The position numbers and the translations under genes are program-made. A DNA stretch of 64,000 nt from Haloarcula vallismortis ATCC 29715. Its GTDB lineage: Archaea; Halobacteriota; Halobacteria; Halobacteriales; Haloarculaceae. The stretch is taken from contig NZ_AOLQ01000007.1 of assembly GCF_000337775.1 (NCBI RefSeq), forward strand, positions 62,001-126,000, given 5' to 3'. Shown piece by piece: positions 18,013 through 26,322 of this stretch. The notes beneath the pieces are model-generated. The model searched no databases. It saw nothing but the letters and a program-made list of their open reading frames with translations, and was not told the DNA's origin. Each line of letters opens with the position of its first letter. Position 1 is the first letter of the stretch.

Positions 18013-19308
18013 TTACCGGCGTTCGGCCCACTCGCTCCGGTCCCGGTGGGCGTCGGCAATCTCCTCGATATCGGTCGGCTCCAGAACGCCGCGTTCGGTG
18101 ATGACCGTCACTGCCGACGCCGGCGTCACGTCGAACGTAGGGTTCGATACGACGATTTCGGCGTTGCCGTCGTACACCTCACGAGAGTCCCGTTCCTCCC
18201 GGTCCCACTCAGCCTGTGGCGCGATTTTGTCCGTCGCACACACTGCGTAGCAGTCCACGTCAGCGGCGGCCGCCGACAGGGCCGCCGAGCGAGTGCCGGC
18301 TTTGTTGATTAGGCGACCGTCCGCAAAGACGCGGTCAGCCCCGACAACCAGCGTGTCGGCGCTCCACGCATCCAGTTCATGGCCGAAGGCCGCATCGGTA
18401 GTCAGCGTCACCGCGGCGCTCTCAGCAAGCGTCTCAGCGATGCCGACGCCTTCACCGCCGGGCCGTGACTCGGCGACGAGGACGGCTTCGGGAGCAGTGG
18501 CATCGACCACTTCGCGGACTGTTCCGGATCGAGACAGCGTTGCGAGGCGGTCGCCGGCGCGCTCGGCGGCGACGGCAGCGGCGACCCGGTCAGCGGTTAT
18601 CGCGTGGTTCAGCGCCTCTGTCCCGGCTCGTTCGACCGCCGTGGGCGACGCCTTGGTGACGGCGGCCATCGCTCGGTTGATGCGGTTGGCGACGACGACC
18701 ATCGAGGGGCGTGCCTCGCGGAGTTCGACGGCGAGTGCAGCGAGCGCGTCCCAGTCGTCGCCGTCCCGTTCGGCCGTCTCTAAGTCGTCACTCCGCCCGG
18801 CGTCGGCCAGGGCGGCTTCGTCGCGTAGCACCTCAAGCGCCCGGAGCGAGAGCCACGCCGACCCATGGGTTCGGTCTTCGCGGACGGTCGCTACCCGCGG
18901 ACGAACGCGGTCCCAGGAGGTCCACAGTCGCGGGACCGTCTTACGAGTCAGTATTTCAGGTGGGTGGACCCACACGGTCTCGGTCGTCTCCTCGTTCGTT
19001 GTGACTGTACGGGCCCCGCAGTCGAACAGAAACGGATGAACGACCCATCGGACGCCCCGGTCGTCGTCAGGGACCTGAAACGAGTCGCCTCGCCGGACAA
19101 GCGTCACCGCGTCAGCCATCCCAGTCTCCTCATCGATTTCGGCCCGAGCAGCCGTCTCCGGGTCCCGGTGTCGCCCGTCGTCGGCGGCGACGTGTCCCGC
19201 CACCCCACCCCACTGGCCCCGATACGAGCCGACCGCGTCGCTCCGGCGCAACAGCAACACCTCGCCCTCGCTGCGCAGGAAGCACGTCACGACGGGGCGT
19301 GTCTCCAT
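18013..19308 (-). CDS. NUDIX hydrolase fused to an eIF2B-alpha-like (e2b/R15P isomerase) domain
   Basis: Two-domain protein of 431 residues. The N-terminal 150 residues have a NUDIX fold with the box GHVAAD...ETAARAEIDEETG. From about residue 175 there is an eIF2B/methylthioribose-phosphate-isomerase-like domain, with VVGADRVFADGRLINKAGT and YAVCATDKIAPQ. In archaea such domains are either e2b-like or ribose-1,5-bisphosphate isomerases in nucleotide breakdown. The fusion suggests one activity trims a nucleotide or sugar phosphate and the other isomerises or senses it; this is inference. Confidence 0.88.
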   Translation of the reverse strand: METRPVVTCFLRSEGEVLLLRRSDAVGSYRGQWGGVAGHVAADDGRHRDPETAARAEIDEETGMADAVTLVRRGDSFQVPDDDRGVRWVVHPFLFDCGARTVTTNEETTETVWVHPPEILTRKTVPRLWTSWDRVRPRVATVREDRTHGSAWLSLRALEVLRDEAALADAGRSDDLETAERDGDDWDALAALAVELREARPSMVVVANRINRAMAAVTKASPTAVERAGTEALNHAITADRVAAAVAAERAGDRLATLSRSGTVREVVDATAPEAVLVAESRPGGEGVGIAETLAESAAVTLTTDAAFGHELDAWSADTLVVGADRVFADGRLINKAGTRSAALSAAAADVDCYAVCATDKIAPQAEWDREERDSREVYDGNAEIVVSNPTFDVTPASAVTVITERGVLEPTDIEEIADAHRDRSEWAERR

Positions 19309-19385
19309 GCGAGAAAGAACGACCGGTCAGGATAAGAAAGTCCGGGCGCGAAAGGCGGAAGCCGGATGTAGCAGCGCCGCCGGGC

Positions 19386-20489
19386 CTACAGCGCGTTGAG
19401 CAGGCGGTCGACGTCGTCGGCAGTATTGAACGCGTGGACCGACGCGCGGAGCGCCTCAGGATAGGAAAGTGATCTGATAATGACACCCTCAGCCGCGAGT
19501 CGCTCGACGGTCGCCTCGGGGTCGTCGGCGGTGAACGTCACGAGTCCAGACTCGTAGTTCCGGGGACTCAGCAGCCGGTCGCCGAGGCCGTCTTTGAGCC
19601 GGTCGGTCAGTCGTTCGACACGGGGCTGGATTGTGTCGAATCCGACGGCTTCAATCGTTTCGATGGCATTTGCGAGCGCGACGTAGGGAACTGGCGAGGT
19701 GGTTCCGACCTCGAATCGGCGCGCGCCCTCGTGGTACTCATACCCGTCAGCGCCGGGGTCTTGGACGCTCCGATACCCGATTCGGGTCTGGTGCAGTCGG
19801 TCATACGCGTCCGGGTTGACGTAGAGGAACCCACCGCCCCAGATGCCTAACAGCCACTTGTGCCCCGCCGCGGCCACGAAATCAGCGCCCCAGTCAGTCA
19901 CGTCGACGGGGTGTTGCCCAACAGACTGGACGGCGTCGACGAGCACCTGCGCGCCGGCGTCGTGGGCCGCGTCGACGACATCTGAAACCGGGAGTCTGGT
20001 CCCGTGGGTCCAAGAGAGCGAACTCAGCGTCACCAGTCTGGCGTCGGCCACGGCGTCTTTCATGTCTGCCATGTCGAGCCGACCGCCGGCTGTCTCCAGT
20101 ACTCGGACCTCAATGTCGTGGGTGTCGGCCAGTCGGTCCCATGGGAGCGTGCCGGCAGGGTGTTCGAGGTCTGTCCGGACAACCACGTCGCCGGGTTGCC
20201 AGTCGATAGCCCCGGCGACTATGTTGACCCCGTCGGCGGTGCTGCGAGTGAACGCGACGTTTTCGGCGTCGGTCCCGAGATGGCTGGCGACAACTTCGCG
20301 GGCCGCCGCGATAGCGTCCCACGCAACCGTATAGGGCCCCTCAGCCGCAGGCGCGTCGAAAGCGTGTCGTTCGAGAAACGCCGTCGCGGCGTCGACCACT
20401 GGGCGCGGCGTCGGCCCGCTCGCCCCTGTGTTGAAATACGTACACCGTTCGAGTGCTGGAATCGACGCTCGGAGCTCGGCTGGGTCCAT
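19386..20489 (-). CDS. Class V aminotransferase (cysteine desulfurase-like)
   Basis: PLP enzyme of 367 residues from the ATG at 20489; the ATG at 20537 would add 16 residues. The start STYFNTGASGPTP-like segment (RCTYFNTGASG), the SSLSWTHGTRLPV region, DAVQSVGQ and the PLP lysine in AAGHKWLLG are typical of the SufS/isopenicillin-epimerase group. No SufE or SufBC genes are near, so a role in Fe-S assembly is not supported; a selenocysteine-lyase-like or other desulfurase role is equally possible. Confidence 0.88.
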   Translation of the reverse strand: MDPAELRASIPALERCTYFNTGASGPTPRPVVDAATAFLERHAFDAPAAEGPYTVAWDAIAAAREVVASHLGTDAENVAFTRSTADGVNIVAGAIDWQPGDVVVRTDLEHPAGTLPWDRLADTHDIEVRVLETAGGRLDMADMKDAVADARLVTLSSLSWTHGTRLPVSDVVDAAHDAGAQVLVDAVQSVGQHPVDVTDWGADFVAAAGHKWLLGIWGGGFLYVNPDAYDRLHQTRIGYRSVQDPGADGYEYHEGARRFEVGTTSPVPYVALANAIETIEAVGFDTIQPRVERLTDRLKDGLGDRLLSPRNYESGLVTFTADDPEATVERLAAEGVIIRSLSYPEALRASVHAFNTADDVDRLLNAL

Positions 20490-20704
20490 GTCCGTTTCAA
20501 CGAACCCCGATGTCTTCAGCCCTGTGTGACCGAACAAGCAACTGGAACGACGGATTCACGAGACGGCAGTACGGTTCTACCTCTACGGCCGCCCACCGTC
20601 GGCGAATCACCATTTTTGTTGGGCTTCACAACCGTTATCGATTGCTGAGTTGATTTTGTGTTGTTGCAGGTGCCTCGGCGCAGTGTACAGTCCAGAGTGG
20701 CGAC

Positions 20705-21322
20705 TCAGTCCTGCTGACACGCACAGCCGCCCTGTTCGAAGAACTCTGCGACGGCGTACTGGCTACCACAGGACTGACACAGCACCTGTGCGTCCAGAAA
20801 TACCTCGAAGTCCTCGATATCGATACGGCCCGTATCGCGCAGTTTCTCGATGCGCTGGTCAGTGACAGAGAGCGTCCGGGTCAGGAGTCGCTGAATGCTT
20901 TCGAGATCCTTTTCGATCTTCTCGTCGTCGGACAGCCCCTGATACTCCGCGCCGCGCCATTCCTTCAGATATGACCGAATAGCCTGATAGGTGATGAAAT
21001 CGGTTTCGAGACGGTCGACGTCGACACCGTTGCGTTCGAGTCGGTTGACCGTGTCAGTCCGAACGCCCGTGCTGATGTCGTCACCGGTGAGGTTCTCGTA
21101 TGTCGATTCCACGTCGCTTTCGAGCGCGCTCAGGCCCGCATCGACCAGCTCACGTTCAAGCAGCCGCTTGTTGAAAAACTCCGCAAGATCACGGAGACTC
21201 ATCCGCTCTTCGCCGTCACCTGTCCAGCGAGCCTCCATCTCCGCACCGAGTCCATCAAGTTCATACTCGTCGATGAGTCGAGCGACCTTGCTCGACGGCC
21301 GGCCGTCTGTCGTATTCGCCAT
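20705..21322 (-). CDS. rdfA: Rod-determining factor RdfA
   Basis: Protein of 205 residues that I recognise as the haloarchaeal RdfA family. It starts GRPSSKVARLIDEY, has a helical body with RMSLRDLAEFFNKRLLE, and ends in a cysteine cluster (CQSCGSQY...GGCAC) that may bind zinc. RdfA was linked in Haloferax volcanii to the rod/disk shape decision. It lies 44 bases behind the SMC-related gene on the same strand, a pairing seen in other haloarchaea. The biochemical role is unknown; the front half resembles a DNA-binding helical domain. Confidence 0.85.
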   Translation of the reverse strand: MANTTDGRPSSKVARLIDEYELDGLGAEMEARWTGDGEERMSLRDLAEFFNKRLLERELVDAGLSALESDVESTYENLTGDDISTGVRTDTVNRLERNGVDVDRLETDFITYQAIRSYLKEWRGAEYQGLSDDEKIEKDLESIQRLLTRTLSVTDQRIEKLRDTGRIDIEDFEVFLDAQVLCQSCGSQYAVAEFFEQGGCACQQD

Positions 21323-21366
21323 CTGTTGCTCCCACGTACGGTAACCGGAACTAAAAGACTACGGGG

Positions 21367-23328
21367 TTAGATCGAGGTAATGCGGTTGAAGTCGTCGTCA
21401 AGCGCCTGCGCGTCCTCCGGGAGGAGGGCGACGACGAGATGCTCGGCGTAGTCAGCAAAGTACTCGACGAGTTCGGCAATCCGCGCCGAGTCGATGGCTT
21501 CCAGCGAGTCAAGCAGCATGAACGGAACGCTCTCGTGGAGGTCGTGGACCAGATAGCCCGCCAGTGCGAAGATGAGCCCCGTCACTTCGCGCTCGCTCTC
21601 GCTGAGGTGCTCGATGGTGTCCTCGTAGGCCGCGCCGTTTTCCGTGGTCCGGACGATGTGGAGTTCGAACACCGTTCGGTCGACCTTCTGTCGCCCCTCG
21701 CGGACGGTCTGCTCGACGCGCTCGATCCAGATGCGTTCGAGGTTCTCGTACTCCAGGATGCCGAGGATGGCGTCCATATGCTCGTTGAACTGGTCGACGG
21801 CGTTGGCTTCGATCTGGTCGATTTTCGTCCGCTTGTCAGTGAGTTCCTCGATGAGGGCGTCACGCTCGTCACGGAGGTCGTCGGCCCGATTGACCATCTC
21901 CTCTATCTCCTCTATCTCGGCGGACACGTCGTCGAGGTCGGACTCCAGGCTGTCAATCTCGAACTCGAGCTGGTTTGCCTCCCGGTGTAGCGCAAGGATC
22001 TCGTCGAAATCCTCGGATTCGAGGTTGTCGACCTCGTCTTCCAGCGACTCGACGTCTGCAGTCAGTTCCTCTCGCCGGTTCTTCAGGGAGGAGATCTGCT
22101 CTTCGCGGCGTTCGATCTCCGTTTCGGTCTCCCGTATCTTCCGTTCGACGTTCTCGCGACGGCGCTGCTTCTTTTCGGCTTCGCGCTGGTCGGTCTTGAG
22201 ATCGTCAAGTTCTGACTTGATGTCGTTGAGATCCTCGACTTTCTGCCGGCGGAGGTCCTGCAGGCGGTCAACAGTGTCTTCGATCTGCTCGCGGTCGACC
22301 GTCGAGCCACACGTCCAGCAGACGACGGATTCCTCGTCCTCACCTTCGAGCAGTTGTTCCGTGACATCGGCGTCTGAACCCTCGGGCGCGTCGTCGAGGG
22401 ACTGGATGACATCGTAGTCTTCCTCTTCGAGCCGTTCCTCGTTGTACTGGATCAGGCTCTGGAGGTCGGATATCTCGCTGTTCAGCCGCTGACGCTGGTC
22501 ACGCAGGGTTGCGATTTCGTCTTCGAGGTGCTGCTGGTCGCCCATCGGCGTCTCCGGCAGTTCGTCGAGTTCGTCTTCGAGATCAGACCGTTCGCGTTTC
22601 AGCGAGGAGATACTCTCCTGCTGTGCCTCGATGTCCCGCCGGACAGATTCGAGATCCGACCGTGTCGAGCGAAGTTCGTCGAGCTTCTCTTCGAGGACAT
22701 CCTGCTCCTGACGGCTCTCCTCGATATCCCGGCTGCTGTTGTCTATCTCCTCCTCGCGCTCGGCCAGTTTCTCGCGTTTCTCCTCGATCTGCTCGCGGAG
22801 TTCGGTCCGGCGCTGTTCGAGGTCCGGAAGGTCACGCTGGCGGGACTCAACCGTGGCGAGTTCGTCGTTGATGTCGCTTTTCTCCGCTTCTAGCCGCTCG
22901 ACCTCCGAACGGATGGCGTCGATGTCGACTGGCCGCATGATGATTTCGCGGAGATCGTCGCCGCGGGCCACTGACCGACGCGCTTCGTTGGTTTCGAGGA
23001 GGAACGCGAACAGGTCGGCGACCTCGGGATCAGCAAGGTATCCGTCGCCGTCGAACTGCACAGCGTCTCCCGCCCGTGTGAGCGTCCGTTCGTACACCTG
23101 TTCTCCGTACGTGAGGGCAACGCTTCCCTCGTCAGCATCGCCTTTCAGCGTCGCCTGTGTACTCCCCATCGCCGCCATAATAGATTGCAGAAAGGACGTC
23201 CGGTTTGTGGCGTTTTTCCCCGTTAGAACTGTCACACCCGGAGGAATATCGACTGTCGTCTCGTCGATCCCACCGATATTGGTGACATCGAAATGGGCGA
23301 CACTAGATTCTTGCTGTGATTCTGGCAT
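21367..23328 (-). CDS. Archaea-specific SMC-related protein (ASP)
   Basis: SMC/Rad50-like ATPase of 653 residues from the ATG at 23328. The N-terminus has a Walker A-like loop VLTGKNATNRTSF, odd in carrying Asn-Ala-Thr-Asn where GxGKS is usual. Two long charged coiled-coil arms (about 165-330 and 360-540) flank a hinge with CWTCG, a CxxC half of a Rad50-type zinc hook. The C-terminal lobe has HLSESEREVTGL (signature-like) and PFMLLDSLEAID (Walker B). It is likely a DNA-organising protein paired with RdfA. No Mre11-like partner is adjacent. Confidence 0.9.
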   Translation of the reverse strand: MPESQQESSVAHFDVTNIGGIDETTVDIPPGVTVLTGKNATNRTSFLQSIMAAMGSTQATLKGDADEGSVALTYGEQVYERTLTRAGDAVQFDGDGYLADPEVADLFAFLLETNEARRSVARGDDLREIIMRPVDIDAIRSEVERLEAEKSDINDELATVESRQRDLPDLEQRRTELREQIEEKREKLAEREEEIDNSSRDIEESRQEQDVLEEKLDELRSTRSDLESVRRDIEAQQESISSLKRERSDLEDELDELPETPMGDQQHLEDEIATLRDQRQRLNSEISDLQSLIQYNEERLEEEDYDVIQSLDDAPEGSDADVTEQLLEGEDEESVVCWTCGSTVDREQIEDTVDRLQDLRRQKVEDLNDIKSELDDLKTDQREAEKKQRRRENVERKIRETETEIERREEQISSLKNRREELTADVESLEDEVDNLESEDFDEILALHREANQLEFEIDSLESDLDDVSAEIEEIEEMVNRADDLRDERDALIEELTDKRTKIDQIEANAVDQFNEHMDAILGILEYENLERIWIERVEQTVREGRQKVDRTVFELHIVRTTENGAAYEDTIEHLSESEREVTGLIFALAGYLVHDLHESVPFMLLDSLEAIDSARIAELVEYFADYAEHLVVALLPEDAQALDDDFNRITSI

Positions 23329-23630
23329 TGGCTGCTGTAGTCGGAGCGGATATAAAAATAATTTCATTGCCGAAAACCATTTTAGCCACTGACGCCCTAC
23401 AGTGGGTCGCTACGGGAGACGCGAAACGAGAGGATACAGCAGATGGTCGATAAGCCGACAACCGCGTCCGGAATAACACCTGTACCAATATTATTCCGGG
23501 ACTGAGCTATTGACAAGGAGAGAGTGGCTGTTTCGTCAGTACTGCTGTTTTGTTGTGTATATCAATGTTTCCCGCTTGTAACCATAATCATATGGCAATC
23601 TATAAGACAGCGTGATTAGAATCGGGCTGT
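23329..23630. other. Divergent intergenic region between ASP and the 23631 gene
   Basis: About 300 bases without a credible gene, AT-richer than its surroundings. It must hold the promoters of ASP (leftward) and the 23631 gene (rightward). A perfect 9-bp inverted repeat sits at 23468-23499. No fluoride-riboswitch-like sequence was seen ahead of the FluC pair. Confidence 0.5.
23468..23499. repeat. 9-bp inverted repeat in the ASP promoter region
   Basis: CCGGAATAA (23468-23476) and TTATTCCGG (23491-23499) are perfect inverted copies with a 14-base spacer. The site is central in a divergent promoter region, where an operator for a dimeric regulator is plausible. Confidence 0.4.
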
Positions 23631-23978
23631 ATGACGCGTTACGAAACGCTACTTGAGGTCGAACTGGACGAGTGGGACGGTGGACACGGCGTCTTACAGA
23701 TTGTCGACCCGGACGACAGTGACACCGCCGAGCTACGGTTCTGCTATTTCAACGAAAACGGCAAGTTCACCAACCGGCCGCTAACACTGCGTCCCGATGA
23801 AGAGACACTCGACCGGACGACGCAGATGGTGGAGAACCTCGGGTACGTCGCGCGGACGTTCGACCCGACAGAAATCCGTGAACTCGTCGAGATGCTGGGC
23901 GAAGAGCGGGTTATCGAACTCGCACAGCTCGTCGACACGCTCGGTGAAGCACGGCTGGCGGAGATACTCGGAGAGTAA
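23631..23978 (+). CDS. Conserved haloarchaeal protein of unknown function
   Basis: Acidic protein of 115 residues, beta-rich in the first half (DGGHGVLQIVDPDD, ELRFCYFNENGKF) and helical in the second (FDPTEIRELVEMLGEERVIELAQLV). No membrane segment, metal motif or known fold is recognised. It ends two bases before the first fluoride-channel gene, so it is probably read with that pair. Confidence 0.75.
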   Translation: MTRYETLLEVELDEWDGGHGVLQIVDPDDSDTAELRFCYFNENGKFTNRPLTLRPDEETLDRTTQMVENLGYVARTFDPTEIRELVEMLGEERVIELAQLVDTLGEARLAEILGE

Positions 23979-23980
23979 GG

Positions 23981-24364
23981 ATGGCAGACACTCACCCACT
24001 GGTAACGGTCGAAACTATCGTTCTCGTGGCTCTCGGGGGCTTTGCCGGTTCGAATCTCCGGTACTTCGTCGGCCTCTTTTTTCCGGGGGTACAGGGGACG
24101 CTGCTGGTCAACGTCCTCGGCAGTTTCGCGCTCGGGGTGCTCGTGTACGAGGGGCTGCAGGTCGGTGCGCTGGCAAGCGAGACGAAACTGGCCGCCTCGA
24201 CCGGCTTCATCTCGTCGTTTACTACCTACAGCACGTTCGCGGTGGAAACAGTATTGACGCCCGAGTGGGCTGTTGCGAACGTCGTCGGGAGCTACGCGTT
24301 GGGGTTTGCCGGCGTCCTCGTCGGCCGTGAAGTCGTCCGGCTGTTCGCCGGAGGTGACCGCTGA
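23981..24364 (+). CDS. crcB: Fluoride channel FluC/CrcB, subunit 1
   Basis: Four-helix membrane protein of 127 residues that lets fluoride leave the cell. Family landmarks are GGFAGSNLRYF near the start, LLVNVLGSFALG in helix 2 and the pore segment GFISSFTTYSTFAVET in helix 3. It overlaps the second crcB by one base (TGATG). Such pairs form antiparallel heterodimers in several organisms, whereas single-copy FluC proteins are homodimers with dual topology. Confidence 0.93.
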   Translation: MADTHPLVTVETIVLVALGGFAGSNLRYFVGLFFPGVQGTLLVNVLGSFALGVLVYEGLQVGALASETKLAASTGFISSFTTYSTFAVETVLTPEWAVANVVGSYALGFAGVLVGREVVRLFAGGDR

Positions 24365-24723
24365 TGGTCGCTATCGAGCCGGCGCATCTGGTCGGGACCG
24401 GCGGCGCTATCGGCGCACTCTGTCGCCATTATCTGGCGGGGGCTGTCCAGCGAGAACGGTTCCCGGTTGGGACGCTCACAGTGAACACTGTCGGGAGCTT
24501 CGTTTTGGGACTGGTGACGTTCGCTGGTGTGACCGGTGACGCGGCGTTGCTTGTCGGTGTCGGTGCGTGTGGATCGTTCACGACGTTTTCTTCGTTTTCT
24601 GTAGAGACAGTCCGGCTGTGGGAAGACGGTTACGCGGGGCTGGCTGTGGGCAACGCTGTCGGGAACCTAGCCTGTGCGCTGGCTGGAATCGGGCTGGCCT
24701 GGGGTGTCGTACAGGTCGTTTGA
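24364..24723 (+). CDS. crcB: Fluoride channel FluC/CrcB, subunit 2
   Basis: Second FluC-type protein, 119 residues, with GTGGAIGALCRHYL, TLTVNTVGSFVLG and GACGSFTTFSSFSVET. It shares its first base with the stop of subunit 1. The charge pattern of the two loops differs from subunit 1, consistent with opposite membrane insertion and a heterodimer. This topology claim is inference. Confidence 0.93.
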   Translation: MVAIEPAHLVGTGGAIGALCRHYLAGAVQRERFPVGTLTVNTVGSFVLGLVTFAGVTGDAALLVGVGACGSFTTFSSFSVETVRLWEDGYAGLAVGNAVGNLACALAGIGLAWGVVQVV

Positions 24724-24765
24724 CTCAGAGAGTCGTTATTTTCCAGAACTCACCGCAGGGCAGCC

Positions 24766-25800
24766 CTACTCTCTGCCTGCTCCGATGTCGCTTGCCCGCG
24801 GAGTCTCGCCGCCGTGGGGCGTCCGCCGCTCGCGGACGGTTACGTGATGGACAGATTCGGTGCCGTCGTCGACGACGAGCGCGTCACCGGTCGTCTCCGG
24901 TAGCCGGGCCGCGAAATCACCGTCGAGATACGTCGGATGGGCGGCGTGTAATGCGTCAATGTCAGCTGTGCTCGTCAGCCGGTGGGCGACGAGCAGGTCG
25001 GTCTGGGAGACTGTCGTCGCCGGCACCGCGCTGGGTCGCTGTGTCGCCAGCACACAACTCACACCGGGCTGGCGGCCGCGGGTGACGAGACGGCGGAGCG
25101 GACGCCGGGCGACGCCGTCGGTAAACGCGTGTGCTTCGTCGATCAAGAACCACGGCAGTCGGCACGTCTGTTCGGCCATCCGAACGTCGTACAGCGCAGT
25201 CGCGACAGCGGCGAGAACCGCGCCGGCTGGTCGGGAAGCGAGTCCCGACATATCAAGCACCGTCAAGCTATCGCTGCACAGCGTTTCTGTCTCGATACCC
25301 GCAGCATCGAAGATGTCCCATGACGCGGCGAGCGCGAGGTGGTTCGATGCCGCGCGGGCGGTACTCGCAACGGCATCCACATCGGCTACCCACGAGCGCA
25401 TCCCATCGAGGGTCGCACACTCGCTCGCCGCTCGCCACACGAGCGCTCCTGCGCCTCGTTCCGGGTCGAGGCCGAGCACCGTACACCACTGGCGCGGGTC
25501 GAGCGCGTCCGCGCGAACGCGAGGATGTACGACCGTCGCAGGCACATCCGCAGTTTCGAGCGGCGTGAACGCCCCCATCGGGTCGGCGACAACCGGGGCG
25601 ACCCCTTCGGCGGCAAGCAGCCCTTCGGCGAGGACGCCGAGCGTGTACGTCTTCCCCGACCCGCGTTTGCCGACGACGAGACCGATATGTGGCCGGTCAA
25701 CGTCGACGTCGACTGGGGCACCGCGGCTTCCGTCACGGGCCCGATAGTGGCCCAGCCGTGTCGTTGCCCCCGTCGCTTCCTCTCGTCCGATAACGACCAT
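24766..25800 (-). CDS. HerA-like ATPase (DUF87-type)
   Basis: P-loop ATPase of 344 residues of the HerA/FtsK class. Walker A is VVGKRGSGKTYTLGV after a short beta N-terminus (RPHIGLV), Walker B is PWFLIDEAHAF, and a late CVLATQRPSAVP supplies the sensor region. It is shorter than DNA-export HerA and has no NurA neighbour. The related group in haloarchaea is uncharacterised; roles in DNA handling or membrane-linked translocation are both open. It is divergent from the pilin-like gene downstream. Confidence 0.85.
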   Translation of the reverse strand: MVVIGREEATGATTRLGHYRARDGSRGAPVDVDVDRPHIGLVVGKRGSGKTYTLGVLAEGLLAAEGVAPVVADPMGAFTPLETADVPATVVHPRVRADALDPRQWCTVLGLDPERGAGALVWRAASECATLDGMRSWVADVDAVASTARAASNHLALAASWDIFDAAGIETETLCSDSLTVLDMSGLASRPAGAVLAAVATALYDVRMAEQTCRLPWFLIDEAHAFTDGVARRPLRRLVTRGRQPGVSCVLATQRPSAVPATTVSQTDLLVAHRLTSTADIDALHAAHPTYLDGDFAARLPETTGDALVVDDGTESVHHVTVRERRTPHGGETPRASDIGAGRE

Positions 25801-25875
25801 GCCGGCGGTTGTCCCGTTCCAGTACTTGAACGTTCATCCGAGAGTTCAAGTACCAGTTCGAAGCCACACCTGTCC

Positions 25876-26322
25876 ATGTCAGATTCGCTGTGGCGCGACG
25901 AGCGTGCGATCGAAGGACTGCCGATTCGTCTGGTCATCGCGCTGGTAGTCGGTGTCGCCTGTCTCTCCGTGATGATGAGCACTATCTCCGGAATCGAAAC
26001 GCTGCAGGTGACAGAGGTCGATGTTGAGCCACACCCAGAAGTGGCTAATCCGGGGACACAGGACATCGTTGTCACTGTCGTCGACTCGAAGGGATCACCC
26101 GTCTCCGGCGCGACGGTCGTCGCTAAAAGTGGGACGGCAACGCTCTCGTCGGTCAAGACTGGCGAGACAGGTAGCGCAGGGAACGCGACCCTCTCGCTGT
26201 CGCCGTCGCTCGGCCCGAATCAACAGGACGGCACTGTCACGTTCGAAGTGAAACCACCAGCGGGGAGTAACTACGAGGACGCTCGCTCGAACACCGACCT
26301 GCTCGTCGTCGACTCTCCCTAG
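25876..26322 (+). CDS. Membrane-anchored surface protein with Ig-like/carboxypeptidase-regulatory domain
   Basis: Protein of 148 residues from the ATG at 25876. The N-terminus (ERAIEGLPIRLVIALVVGVACL) resembles a type IV pilin-like or signal-anchor helix with a charged run just before it. The rest is a beta-sandwich: DIVVTVVDSKGSPVSGATVVAKSG with later NATLSLSPS, typical of carboxypeptidase-regulatory or Big-type repeats. It is probably anchored with the domain outside. I think it matches the DUF7382 group. It overlaps the end of the convergent methyltransferase gene by four bases. Confidence 0.72.
   Translation: MSDSLWRDERAIEGLPIRLVIALVVGVACLSVMMSTISGIETLQVTEVDVEPHPEVANPGTQDIVVTVVDSKGSPVSGATVVAKSGTATLSSVKTGETGSAGNATLSLSPSLGPNQQDGTVTFEVKPPAGSNYEDARSNTDLLVVDSP

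Noticed and set aside
23500-23630. Fluoride riboswitch upstream of the FluC pair
   Set aside because: No sequence with the conserved riboswitch pattern or its pseudoknot pairing could be found.
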